DNA of 63,487 nucleotides from Anaerolineaceae bacterium (lineage in GTDB: Bacteria > Chloroflexota > Anaerolineae > Anaerolineales > Anaerolineaceae). Shown one piece after another: positions 10,193 to 18,965 of the stretch (its first letter is position 1; the number at the start of each line of letters is the position of its first letter). The translations under genes and the position numbers were made by a program. The notes below the pieces were generated by a model. That model did not search any database and was not told the DNA's origin. It was given only the letters and a program-made list of their open reading frames with translations. The stretch is from positions 1 through 63,487 of the forward strand of contig JAGPFF010000007.1 in NCBI GenBank assembly GCA_018056725.1, given 5' to 3'.

Positions 10193-10686
10193 AATTTCTC
10201 CTGGAAAGAGATCCTTCCACCATTTTCGATTGCCGCTGCGCGAGATGTGCAATTAGAATGGCAGAATCTTAAGTGATAAAATCAATCATACAGGGTTTTT
10301 CTCTTCTCGGCAACATGCAAACAACAAACCTCCTCCGAAAGAGTTGAATGACCTAAGAGGGGATTGTATAGGAAGCAAGGCAAAAATCATGTTCGCCAGC
10401 CCTTGATCTTGATAATGACTGATTTCAACCGCTTAAGTTTTAGAGGATTGTATTGCGGTAATATAATAAGAAAATCGATACTATTCAAATAACCACCAAG
10501 GAAAACAGGCGAGGTGTTGGCTGGACGTAAATCCCTCCCGCACAGGATCCGGCAAGATCCGAAAGGGCAGGGTGTTAGAAAAATGACGGCTTCGACATCC
10601 CCGGGGATGTCGAAAGGGCGGAGCGCGCAGCGATCAAAATTGACTCCTCCTGGTTTGTATCCCCCTATGAGTATGAACATAATTTC
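10193..10686. other. Gene-poor region between glnA and the polysaccharide locus
   Basis: 494 bases with no gene I can support. It should hold the divergent promoters of glnA and the polysaccharide operon. A TATAAT-like hexamer occurs near 10460 on the plus strand without a good -35. The distinctive feature is a perfect 24-bp palindrome at 10591-10614, with the element cgaaagggc occurring at 10560-10568 and again at 10611-10619. Confidence 0.6.
10591..10614. repeat. Perfect 24-bp palindrome upstream of the polysaccharide locus
   Basis: Arms of 12 bases (ttcgacatcccc and its exact complement) meet without a spacer, ending 72 bases before the first glycosyltransferase start. There is no T-run, so it is not a standard terminator. 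It could be an operator or a transcript hairpin in the leader of the locus. No known riboswitch consensus was recognised. Confidence 0.7.
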
Positions 10687-11826
10687 ATGAAAATTGCTTA
10701 TGTAACCGCTTATGATTCCTCTGAAATTAAAAATTGGTCAGGGTTAGGTTTTTTTATTCGGTCTGCCCTTGAACAAGCCGGCTTTGAAGTTTATTCGGTT
10801 GGTGGTTTATCTGAACCGTACAAATTACAAACCAAAATAAAGAAGGGAATTTATAAATATTTATTAAGTAAAAATTACCACAGAGAAAGAGAACCAAGGG
10901 TATTAAAAAATTATGCAGATCAAGTAGAAACGGCACTTTCATCTCTTGATCACGATCTGGTTTTTTGCCCCGGCACATCTCCGATAACTTATCTAGATAC
11001 GACGAAACCCATAGTAGTCTGGCTTGATTCCACCTTTGCCTGCGGGATCGATTTTTATCCTTACTATACTAATTTATGTAAGGAAACGATAAAAAAAGGT
11101 AACGAAACAACACAAATAGCTTTATCCAAATGCAGCCTTATAATCCTTTCATCTCAGTGGGCAGCTAATAAAACAATTGAAAAATATGAGATTAATCCTG
11201 ATAAAGTTAAAGTAGTGCCGTTTGGCGCTAATATTGAGTGTGATCGCACTACTGAAGATATCACGAGAATTGTAGACGGAAAGGATTTCAACACCTGTCG
11301 TCTGTTGTTCTTAGGAGTAGACTGGTATAGAAAGGGGGGAGATTTGGCTGTCAAAGTTGCAGAAAGACTAAACAACCGAGGTTTACGAACCGAACTTCAC
11401 ATTGTGGGCTGTGATCCGGATGAAAAAACCCCTGATTTTGTAATTCGTCATGGGTTTGTATCCAAATCAACTGAAGCCGGGAAGAAATTATTAGACAAAT
11501 TATTTACTGATGCCCATTTTTTAATCCTCCCCTCTCGAGCTGAATATTTTGGTATTGTATTTTCCGAAGCAAGCTCTTATGGCGTTTTTTCATTGGCTAC
11601 AAATGTGGGTGGAATTCCAAGTGCCATTTCTGATGGAAAAAATGGCCAAACTTTCCCCCTAACGGCAAGCCCTGAAGCTTATTGTGAGTTGATCGAAAAA
11701 TATTTTTCTTCAAAAGAAGAATACCGAAAACTGGCAATGAGCTCCTTCAGGGAATATGAAACAAGGCTTAATTGGACAGTCTCGGGTAAAAAAATCCGTA
11801 ATTTAATAGAAAGTTATTGTTTCTGA
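10687..11826 (+). CDS. GT4-like glycosyltransferase (first gene of the polysaccharide locus)
   Basis: A 379-residue GT-B fold glycosyltransferase. The C-terminal half carries the group 1 pattern: LLFLGVDWYRKGGDLAV followed by the sugar-nucleotide binding E-x7-E motif in SRAEYFGIVFSEASSYG and VGGIPSAISDGKNG. Such enzymes add a sugar from a nucleotide donor to a lipid-linked glycan on the cytoplasmic face; donor and acceptor cannot be read. The gene is very AT-rich (for example 17 of 60 G+C in 10801-10860) compared with the next gene. No obvious ribosome site precedes the ATG. Confidence 0.85.
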   Translation: MKIAYVTAYDSSEIKNWSGLGFFIRSALEQAGFEVYSVGGLSEPYKLQTKIKKGIYKYLLSKNYHREREPRVLKNYADQVETALSSLDHDLVFCPGTSPITYLDTTKPIVVWLDSTFACGIDFYPYYTNLCKETIKKGNETTQIALSKCSLIILSSQWAANKTIEKYEINPDKVKVVPFGANIECDRTTEDITRIVDGKDFNTCRLLFLGVDWYRKGGDLAVKVAERLNNRGLRTELHIVGCDPDEKTPDFVIRHGFVSKSTEAGKKLLDKLFTDAHFLILPSRAEYFGIVFSEASSYGVFSLATNVGGIPSAISDGKNGQTFPLTASPEAYCELIEKYFSSKEEYRKLAMSSFREYETRLNWTVSGKKIRNLIESYCF

Positions 11827-11884
11827 GATTTCAGGTATCATTTTTTTATCTATTTACTTCTGCTAAGCTTTTTTTTTATTTTTA

Positions 11885-13051
11885 ATGAAAATCCTGCTCA
11901 CGAATCACCAATTGATCAACGATAACGGCACCGAGGTGTTTGTATACACCCTTGCTGACCAGCTGGTGCAGCTTGGTCATGAGGTGGTGGTCTATTCACC
12001 TTTTCTCGGCGGAATTCGGGAGAAGTTTGATCGGCGGGGAATTCCAGTTTGCGATGATCTGACTGCATTGCCGGATGATTTCCATCTCGCGCATGTCCAT
12101 CACAATATCACCGCTTATGAAGTCCGTGATCGTTTTCCCTCGCTGCCTATCCTCTATATGGCGCACGGCATCAAATCCACTCTGGAACACCTTCCACAGG
12201 CTAACATCGGAATTTCTCAATTTGTTGCTTCCAGTGATGGCATCAGGGAATCCATGCTTGCCAACGGTGTTCCGGCTGACAGGTTGGAAATAGTTCGCAA
12301 CCTGGTGGATGAGCGGTTGTTTTTCCCTGGTGAGGCTCTTCCTCCCCAACCGCGGCGGGCTTTGATGCTCAGCAATAAGGTGGACCCGCGAACCGAGTCG
12401 ATTATCCGCGAGGCGTGCCGGCAGCGCAATATTCAGATCACTTTTGTCGGAGCCCGCTTCGGACGTGTGACGAATGATCGGATCCCGGATATGATTCGTG
12501 CCAGTGACATTGTCTTTTCTCTTGGGCGCGGTGTGATTGAAGCCATGTTCTGCGGTCGTGTTCCGATCGTGTTTGATCATGAAGGTGGCGATGGATTGGT
12601 CACCCCGCAGAATTTCGCGGAGGTCCTCAAACGAAATTTTTCCGGCAAACGCTACCAGCGCAACTTTACGGTGCAGGAGCTGGTGGACGAAATCGGTTTA
12701 TACCACCAGGAATATGGGATGCAGCTCCGGGCGCTTGCCACAGCCGAGTTTTCAGCCGCCCGCCAGACGGAAAAGCTGCTGCGCCTCTACGAAACCTGCC
12801 TCAAGCGGGAGGTACCGGCGCTTACCGACTCAGAAACCCGTCTGATCCATTCCATTTGTGAAATGATCGCTAAAACTCGCGTCTATGCGCTTCGCAAAGG
12901 AGAAGGGCTGGCTCATGAGCGGCTGGCGGTTGAAGTCGGCGGTAAAAGGATGTTCCGTGTGTTCCATTCTATCGGAACCCTGCGCTACCGGCTCTTTCCC
13001 GAAGGCAGCACACGGGTTCGCTTCCTCCAGCGTTTCACCCGACGAAATTAA
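11885..13051 (+). CDS. GT4-like glycosyltransferase
   Basis: A 388-residue GT-B type protein. It starts MKILLTNHQLINDNGTEVFV, with the Gly/Thr N-terminal loop of group 1 enzymes, then HVHHNITAYEV, a mid-protein NLVDERLFFPG, and RGVIEAMFCGRVPIVFDHEG in the donor-binding half. About 80 C-terminal residues are basic and of unknown role. It is GC-rich, unlike the AT-rich gene before it, and composition stays GC-rich through the exporter genes. This suggests it belongs to the resident backbone of the locus together with wzm and the first part of wzt. Confidence 0.78.
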   Translation: MKILLTNHQLINDNGTEVFVYTLADQLVQLGHEVVVYSPFLGGIREKFDRRGIPVCDDLTALPDDFHLAHVHHNITAYEVRDRFPSLPILYMAHGIKSTLEHLPQANIGISQFVASSDGIRESMLANGVPADRLEIVRNLVDERLFFPGEALPPQPRRALMLSNKVDPRTESIIREACRQRNIQITFVGARFGRVTNDRIPDMIRASDIVFSLGRGVIEAMFCGRVPIVFDHEGGDGLVTPQNFAEVLKRNFSGKRYQRNFTVQELVDEIGLYHQEYGMQLRALATAEFSAARQTEKLLRLYETCLKREVPALTDSETRLIHSICEMIAKTRVYALRKGEGLAHERLAVEVGGKRMFRVFHSIGTLRYRLFPEGSTRVRFLQRFTRRN

Positions 13052-13079
13052 TAATTAGCCTAAGACTACGGATCTGTTT

Positions 13080-13943
13080 ATGAAGAATGTTGACATACCC
13101 TCTGAACAGGATTGGGATCTCGTCATTACCGCGCGTAAAAAATGGTATGACCTGCAGCTGCGCGACGTGTGGCATTACCGCGATCTTATCGCCCTCTTTG
13201 TGCGCCGCGATTTCGTCTCCAAATATAAGCAGACGATCCTGGGTCCGCTCTGGTTTATTATTCAACCCCTGCTGACGACGCTCACTTTTACCGTCGTCTT
13301 TGGCAATATTGCTCAACTTCCCACCGATGGTTTGCCGCAAATTCTCTTCTATATGTCCGGCACAGTACTGTGGAGTTATTTTTCAAGCTGCTTCACCGGA
13401 ACTTCCACCACTTTCATTTCAAATGCCCATCTTTTCGGCAAAGTGTATTTTCCCCGGCTGGTTTCGCCAATTTCAATCATCCTCTCCAGTTTGATCACCT
13501 TTGCCATCCAGTTTGCTTTCTTCTTATGCTTTCTGGTGTATTACGTGCTGCGTGGAGTGGAGGTGAGGCTGACCCTGTGGGCACTGGCATTGCCTTTGCT
13601 GATCTTGCTGATGGCAGGTTTGGGGCTGGGATTCGGCATCGTGGTTTCTTCGCTGACTACAAAATATCGCGATCTGCAAAACCTGGTAAGCTTCGGCGTT
13701 TCACTGCTGATGTATTTTACCCCGGTGATTTACCCGGTCTCGTCCATCCCTGCGCAGTGGCGCTGGCTGGCGGATATCAACCCCATCACACCCATTGTGG
13801 AGACCTTCCGCGTGGGCTTTCTGGGCGCTGGTGAGGTGTCATGGGCTGGGCTGGGGTACAGCGCGGCATTTACGCTGGTGGTGTTGTTTATCGGCGTGAT
13901 AATCTTCAACCGCGTTGAAAAGACATTTATTGACACGGTGTGA
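13080..13943 (+). CDS. Polysaccharide ABC transporter permease (Wzm/TagG family)
   Basis: A 287-residue ABC-2 type permease with about six membrane segments. The amphipathic N-terminal stretch LQLRDVWHYRDLIALFVRRDFVSKYKQTILGPLW is split by family convention into the coupling region (RRDFVSKYKQT) and the ILGPLWFIIQPLL motif characteristic of Wzm/TagG/KpsM-like exporters. PVIYPVSSIPAQWR and the final NRVEKTFIDTV are also typical. With the ATPase three bases downstream it should export a lipid-linked glycan across the cytoplasmic membrane. Confidence 0.93.
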   Translation: MKNVDIPSEQDWDLVITARKKWYDLQLRDVWHYRDLIALFVRRDFVSKYKQTILGPLWFIIQPLLTTLTFTVVFGNIAQLPTDGLPQILFYMSGTVLWSYFSSCFTGTSTTFISNAHLFGKVYFPRLVSPISIILSSLITFAIQFAFFLCFLVYYVLRGVEVRLTLWALALPLLILLMAGLGLGFGIVVSSLTTKYRDLQNLVSFGVSLLMYFTPVIYPVSSIPAQWRWLADINPITPIVETFRVGFLGAGEVSWAGLGYSAAFTLVVLFIGVIIFNRVEKTFIDTV

Positions 13944-13946
13944 TGT

Positions 13947-15206
13947 ATGAGCAAAGCAGTAATTTCCGTTGAGCATTTGACCAAGCAATACAACCTTGGG
14001 GTGATCGGAACGGGCACGCTCACACGCGATCTTGAACGCAAATGGGCGCAAGTACGCGGCAAGCCGGATCCTTACACCCGCATCGGTCAAAAGGATGCCT
14101 TCGAAAGCATTGGCGAATCCATCCTAGCGCTTGATGATGTTTCCTTCACGGTGGAGCAGGGGGAAGCGCTGGGCATTATCGGCAAGAATGGTGCCGGTAA
14201 AAGCACCCTGCTGAAGATTCTCTCGCGGGTGACCGCGCCGACCAGCGGGGTGGTGCGCATAAAGGGGCGTATTGGCAGCCTGCTTGAAGTGGGCACCGGT
14301 TTTCACCCTGAGTTGACAGGGCGGGAAAATGTCTTTCTCAATGGCGCCATTCTGGGGATGAAAAAGACAGAGGTGGCACGTAAGTTTGATGAAATAGTGG
14401 CTTTTTCGGGGGTGGAAAAGTTCATCGACACGCCGGTAAAGCGCTATTCAAGCGGGATGTATGTGCGACTGGCTTTCGCTGTTGCTGCCCACCTCGATCC
14501 GGAGATTCTGGTAGTGGATGAAGTGCTCGCGGTTGGCGATGCTGAATTTCAGAAAAAATGTCTGGGTAAGATGGGGGATGTGGCGGGCGAAGGTCGAACG
14601 GTTTTATTCGTGAGCCATAATATGGGTGCAATCCAAAGATTATGCTCTCGAGGAATTTTACTGGCTGAGGGCAAGTTAATTAGTAATGACAATATTAATG
14701 TCGTAGTAAGAGATTATCTTAACAGTCAGATCGAGGAAAATCGTTTAAGTTGGCAGAGAATAGGTGATTATAAAAATGAAACATGTATCACTCAAATTAG
14801 TCTTCTTGATGAAGAAAATGATCTTAGACGAACAATTACTAATGCAGACCGCGTTCGAATAAAAGTAATGCTCCAAAATGGAAAAGCTGTAAAAAACCTA
14901 CAATTAAGTTTAGATTTATTAGATCAATTTGGGAATATTATTTTTGTAACATCACCTAGAGATTGCTTTCTTGAGATAGATGAACAAAAACGCAATTATT
15001 CTTTTGAAGTTGATTTTAACGAAGTATATTTATTGCCCGGGAACTATACAGCTAGGGTGAATTTATATGCGCTACCATCTCCGCGTTATGACCGTCAACA
15101 AATATCATTTCATGTTGGTAACCAACAATCATTTACAAATTACATTGTTAGTTCCAGAAGCGGTTTTATTGCGCCAAAACTGGTTTGGACACAAAGTAAT
15201 GATTAA
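13947..15206 (+). CDS. Polysaccharide ABC transporter ATP-binding protein with C-terminal glycan-binding domain (Wzt-like), mosaic gene
   Basis: A 419-residue ATPase. The nucleotide-binding domain has Walker A GIIGKNGAGKST (about residues 75-86), signature VKRYSSGMYVRLA, Walker B EILVVDEVLAVGD and H-loop VLFVSHNMGAIQRLC. Residues after about 240 form a separate beta-rich C-terminal domain like Wzt-C, which reads the glycan terminus in ABC-exported O-antigens. DNA composition changes within the gene: 42 of 60 G+C in 14221-14280 but 14 of 60 in 14881-14940, switching near 14620-14645 just after the H-loop. The C-terminal domain therefore appears to have been exchanged together with the AT-rich genes that follow. 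Confidence 0.92.
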   Translation: MSKAVISVEHLTKQYNLGVIGTGTLTRDLERKWAQVRGKPDPYTRIGQKDAFESIGESILALDDVSFTVEQGEALGIIGKNGAGKSTLLKILSRVTAPTSGVVRIKGRIGSLLEVGTGFHPELTGRENVFLNGAILGMKKTEVARKFDEIVAFSGVEKFIDTPVKRYSSGMYVRLAFAVAAHLDPEILVVDEVLAVGDAEFQKKCLGKMGDVAGEGRTVLFVSHNMGAIQRLCSRGILLAEGKLISNDNINVVVRDYLNSQIEENRLSWQRIGDYKNETCITQISLLDEENDLRRTITNADRVRIKVMLQNGKAVKNLQLSLDLLDQFGNIIFVTSPRDCFLEIDEQKRNYSFEVDFNEVYLLPGNYTARVNLYALPSPRYDRQQISFHVGNQQSFTNYIVSSRSGFIAPKLVWTQSND

Positions 15207-15267
15207 AAGGATGCTCCGAAAGAATACACAAAAAAGAGAGCGTCAAATCCTTACTAATGGAAAATAG

Positions 15268-16536
15268 TTGAAAAATTCAATAACCATGGAAAAATCCAAA
15301 ACGGTCTTATTTTATACAAATCATTTTCTTCGTGATGAAGAAATGATGGGTGGGGTGAATATATATCTGAAAAGCATTGTCGATCCAATGTTAAAAAAGG
15401 GCATTAAAGCGATTATTATCGAAAGAGATCCCTTAGGTCTTCAAGAAATCTCAACAGAATCCTTATTAGTTTATCCATTAATTTTAGACAAGAAAAAAAA
15501 TAGATTCAAAGGAATATTGTTAAAAATTAACAAAGTATTTATTAAATTATTTCCATGGGCGGATTTACGACTGGATAATACGATAAATATGTTGATTAAT
15601 TCATGGGCATTTTCTAATCAAATATCCAAAATTCCTGATCTTGATATTGTTCAGGTTCCAAACCTTGAAAGTATTGGAATTTTTTTACCTCGGAAACGGA
15701 ATTATCAACTTATAGTTCGGGCGTCTAGTGATAGAAAATTATGGGATGAGGAAAATGAAATTCGTCCAACATTGGATTCAAGGATGGTTCAAAAGCTTGA
15801 AGCCCGACAATACAAAAAAGCAGATAAGATATTTGCCCCTTCAAAATATCTAGCAAATATCTTAACAAAAAATCTAAAGAGACCCGTTGATATTATTGGT
15901 TCACCAATCCACGTAAATTTTCTCAAATGGGATTTTGATTTTATGAGAGAAAATCATTTGGAAGATTTTCAATATGTGCTCTACTTTGGTGTTTTGTCTA
16001 GACGAAAAGGAATTTTCAATATCGCAGAGGCAATAAGAACCTGCTGGGAAATGGGTTTCGATAAAAAATTAGTCGTTATTGGACACGATATCAGAACCAA
16101 TGGAATTTCAAATTTGGCGAGAATGAAGGATATTATTGGGGATTCATTCTGCAACCCCAATTTTATTTTTTTTCCGACAATAAAGCATTCCCAGCTTTTT
16201 CCAGTTATTGAAAAATCAAAATTTGTTTTAATGCCATCAATTATTGATAATAGTCCAAATTCTCTTCTTGAAGTGATGGAAATAGGAAAAATAATTATTG
16301 GAACTTACGATTCTGGTTTAGATGAGTTCTACTCGCCCTTGTGTACGGATCTGTTGGTAAAAAAGGGTGATTCAATTTCATTGTCTCAAAAAATTATGCA
16401 AATCGATGGGTATAGTGATGATGAATTATTACATTTGGGGCTGCTCCTTAAAGAAAATATTGTAAAAACCCATAACCCAGAAAGAATAATTGAACAGTTA
16501 ACGAATTTATATGAAAAAAATATTTACAAAATATAA
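15268..16536 (+). CDS. GT4-like glycosyltransferase
   Basis: A 422-residue group 1 glycosyltransferase. The N-terminal domain contains MGGVNIYLKSI. The donor domain has YVLYFGVLSRRKGIFNIAEA and the E-x7-E-like segment MPSIIDNSPNSLLEVMEIGK. The open frame allows a TTG start at 15268; an ATG six codons in (15286) is equally likely, and neither has a strong ribosome site. It lies in the AT-rich block that begins inside wzt and is followed three bases later by the next transferase gene. Sugar specificity is unknown. Confidence 0.82.
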   Translation: MKNSITMEKSKTVLFYTNHFLRDEEMMGGVNIYLKSIVDPMLKKGIKAIIIERDPLGLQEISTESLLVYPLILDKKKNRFKGILLKINKVFIKLFPWADLRLDNTINMLINSWAFSNQISKIPDLDIVQVPNLESIGIFLPRKRNYQLIVRASSDRKLWDEENEIRPTLDSRMVQKLEARQYKKADKIFAPSKYLANILTKNLKRPVDIIGSPIHVNFLKWDFDFMRENHLEDFQYVLYFGVLSRRKGIFNIAEAIRTCWEMGFDKKLVVIGHDIRTNGISNLARMKDIIGDSFCNPNFIFFPTIKHSQLFPVIEKSKFVLMPSIIDNSPNSLLEVMEIGKIIIGTYDSGLDEFYSPLCTDLLVKKGDSISLSQKIMQIDGYSDDELLHLGLLLKENIVKTHNPERIIEQLTNLYEKNIYKI

Positions 16537-16539
16537 GGA

Positions 16540-17658
16540 ATGAATATGGATCCATTCATTCGAGTAGCTATGTTTCCAAATCCAAGGTCTGATGATCCAT
16601 GGATGAAAGAAATGCACCCTTTTTTGTTAAAAATAGCCAACGAATTGGAGAAGATTGGTTGTTCTTGTCTTCCTACACCTAAAAGGATGACAATGTTTTG
16701 GGTATTAAATAACAGAAAAAAAATTGATGTAATCCATTTACATTGGCCAGAAAAACAATATGAGTTTGATTGGGTAAATCTGCCCATTAGATTCCCTGGA
16801 AGCAACCGAATAAAAAAAACCTTGGGGATTTTATGGTTAATTCTAATGGTAAACCTATTGAGAATTATTAAGATACCTATTGTCTGGACAATTCATGATA
16901 TATTTCCCCATTCCAGCCAAAATCCATCGCGAATGCAAATATTTGCAAGAAAATATTTATTAAAGAATGTGGCGGTTGTTTTATTAAATTGCAAAGGTAT
17001 TGAATCATTAATTCAACAGTCCTTAGGAGTACCTAAAAAAGTAGTTGTAAGCCCTTTAGGTGACTACAAGGATTTTTATCAAAGTACTTTAAGCCGTTTG
17101 GATGCACGGAAGTACTTAAATATAAAAGAAAATGAATTGATGTTTTTGTTTTTTGGAACCCAACGGCCACATAGGAATGCATTATCTCTAATCGATGCAT
17201 TTAAAGAATTAGGAAACAACAATGCTTGCTTATGGATAGCAGGAAATACAGATATAAAACTCCGACAAACAATCGAAAAAAAGTGTTGGGGTGCATGGAA
17301 CATTCATCTTTACTTAAATCTTGTAACTAATGATCAACTTGATTGCCTCCTCAAAGCGACTGATTTTGTAGTCATGCCTGGAAAAAACTATCTAACTTCG
17401 GGAGTTGTTGTCCTGGCTTTGTCTTATGGGAAACCAGTAATAACACCAAATTATGGGTGTGCCACTAATATGGTACAAAATGCGGGAATTCTATATGATG
17501 AAGCTGATGATTCTAAATCATTATTAAATGCGATTAAAGATGCCATTAAACAAAAAGAAATTTTAACAAGTTTGGCAGAAAAACAAATGAATTCTTGGTC
17601 TTGGACAGATACTGCTAAAAAAATTAAACAAGCTTATCTAATTTCATTAGAGAACTAA
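16540..17658 (+). CDS. Glycosyltransferase (GT-B fold, GT4-like)
   Basis: A 372-residue protein. It has a DVIHLHWPEKQYEF motif, typical of a group of GT4-related exopolysaccharide transferases with an H-x-H-W signature, then VWTIHDIFPHS. The donor half contains FLFFGTQRPHRNALSLIDAF and VVMPGKNYLTSGVVVLALSYGKP in two adjacent pieces. A hydrophobic stretch near residues 93-112 may seat it on the membrane. The start ATG follows AAGGA; a second ATG two codons in is possible. Strongly AT-rich. Donor and acceptor are unknown. Confidence 0.78.
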   Translation: MNMDPFIRVAMFPNPRSDDPWMKEMHPFLLKIANELEKIGCSCLPTPKRMTMFWVLNNRKKIDVIHLHWPEKQYEFDWVNLPIRFPGSNRIKKTLGILWLILMVNLLRIIKIPIVWTIHDIFPHSSQNPSRMQIFARKYLLKNVAVVLLNCKGIESLIQQSLGVPKKVVVSPLGDYKDFYQSTLSRLDARKYLNIKENELMFLFFGTQRPHRNALSLIDAFKELGNNNACLWIAGNTDIKLRQTIEKKCWGAWNIHLYLNLVTNDQLDCLLKATDFVVMPGKNYLTSGVVVLALSYGKPVITPNYGCATNMVQNAGILYDEADDSKSLLNAIKDAIKQKEILTSLAEKQMNSWSWTDTAKKIKQAYLISLEN

Positions 17659-17737
17659 ACTGGAAATATTTTTAACTATTTCTTTCTTGTCAGCTGCATA
17701 ATTTACCGAATAATGCACCCATAATTTTAGACTAAAT

Positions 17738-18610
17738 ATGATAATTGTACGCTTACATGGTGGGCTAGGAAATCAAATGTTTCAATATGCATTAGGTCGG
17801 AAGTTGTCCTTGTTTAAGAATGTCGGGATGCTCCTGGATCTAAGCTGGTTTGATATGCAAACAGAGCGGCAATATCAACTGAATTCCTTTAATATCCAAT
17901 CAGAAATAGCCACTAAAGATGATATTGAAAAAATTTTACAAACGAGAAAACAAAGGATTATCAAAAAAATTGAAAAAAAAACTGGGCATAAATTCCTACG
18001 AAGGTTCAGTTCTATCTATATAGAGGATAATAGTAGTAAGTTTGATAAAAAAGTATTTTACTGCCCTAAAAATATTCTGATTAAAGGTTACTGGCAAAGT
18101 GAAAAATATTTTTATGATATTAAAGACCAATTAGTACAGGATTTTATTTTACGAAACGGACTTTCACCAAATGCACAGATGATTTCTACTCAAATGTTAT
18201 CGGATCCAAACTCTGTAAGTGTTCATATTCGCAGGGGGGATTATGTCGATAATTCATTTGGACATTATCTTCTCCCAATAGACTATTATCAACGAGCAAT
18301 AAATTTATTACTTGAAAAACATGTTATACCCAGTTTATTTGTCTTTTCAGATGACATTGAATGGGCTCGGAAAAATTTTGATTTTTATCCCGTTACGACT
18401 TTTTTAGATTCCTCCAAGTATTTGGGTGACGCTGAAGAGCTTATCTTGATGACCCATTGCCATCATCATGTAAATGCCAACAGCAGCTTTAGTTGGTGGG
18501 GTGCCTGGTTGCAAGAAAAAGCGGATTCTATTATTACAGTTCCAGATCAATGGTTTACTGAAAAGGATTTTCCGCAAGATCGGGTGCCTAATCGGTGGTA
18601 TCGCTTGTGA
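17738..18610 (+). CDS. Alpha-1,2-fucosyltransferase-like protein (GT11 family)
   Basis: A 290-residue GT11 family protein. The N-terminus MIIVRLHGGLGNQMFQYALG is the family hallmark. VSVHIRRGDYVDN carries the H-x-R-R-x-D motif that contacts GDP-fucose, and the C-terminal region has HHHVNANSSFSWWGAWL. Family members transfer L-fucose in alpha-1,2 linkage onto galactose-type acceptors. GDP-fucose synthesis genes are absent here and must lie elsewhere. It sits in the AT-rich block, with a 79-bp gap before it and a 341-bp gap after it, so it ends one co-directional run. Confidence 0.9.
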   Translation: MIIVRLHGGLGNQMFQYALGRKLSLFKNVGMLLDLSWFDMQTERQYQLNSFNIQSEIATKDDIEKILQTRKQRIIKKIEKKTGHKFLRRFSSIYIEDNSSKFDKKVFYCPKNILIKGYWQSEKYFYDIKDQLVQDFILRNGLSPNAQMISTQMLSDPNSVSVHIRRGDYVDNSFGHYLLPIDYYQRAINLLLEKHVIPSLFVFSDDIEWARKNFDFYPVTTFLDSSKYLGDAEELILMTHCHHHVNANSSFSWWGAWLQEKADSIITVPDQWFTEKDFPQDRVPNRWYRL

Positions 18611-18951
18611 AAGTAGTGATATTTATGAATAAGGAGCATCATTTTTTGTTCAGTTATTTTATTGATTGTTCTTGTCTATGTTAATGGTGAATTTTGTTGA
18701 TTTTCACGACCCAAGTATTGACTTTCTTAGAATCATGAATCACGGGAATAGTATGTAGTCATTTTCCCTATTCTTTGGAGATTGGTAATTTTTTATTTAA
18801 CTCACTTCACTTTTTTTCTTCTTTGAAACCTAATGAAATTAACGGTTTGTCTCATAACAGTAAATTTGATTTGATAGAGTTCAAGGTTTTCAGGACAATA
18901 CATTTATGATCGGCTCCGTCTCCGCCCTGCGCGAGTATTATCAGAGGATTC
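18611..18951. other. Intergenic stretch with probable gene remnant at a composition junction
   Basis: 341 bases without a complete gene. Up to about 18900 it is AT-rich (19 of 60 G+C in 18841-18900) and shows nothing recognisable. From about 18906 it becomes GC-rich (31 of 60 in 18901-18960) and contains an open frame that looks like the last codons of a lost gene. Confidence 0.6.
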
Positions 18952-18965
18952 TTGCCCAAAGTTAG
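18870..18965 (+). pseudogene. Candidate C-terminal remnant of a lost upstream gene
   Basis: Frame ending in IGSVSALREYYQRILAQS and a TAG stop at 18963-18965 that overlaps the start of the next glycosyltransferase (TTG at 18952). The last 20 codons have the GC-rich usage of the resident genes, while bases before 18900 are AT-rich. Several neighbouring genes overlap their downstream partner in the same way. This may therefore be the 3' end of an ancestral transferase gene cut off when the AT-rich block was inserted. The evidence is composition and frame only. Confidence 0.4.

Noticed and set aside
10387..10680. 97-codon minus-strand open frame in the glnA/polysaccharide gap
   Set aside because: No ribosome site or recognisable domain, and it runs through the 24-bp palindrome; it looks like a chance frame.
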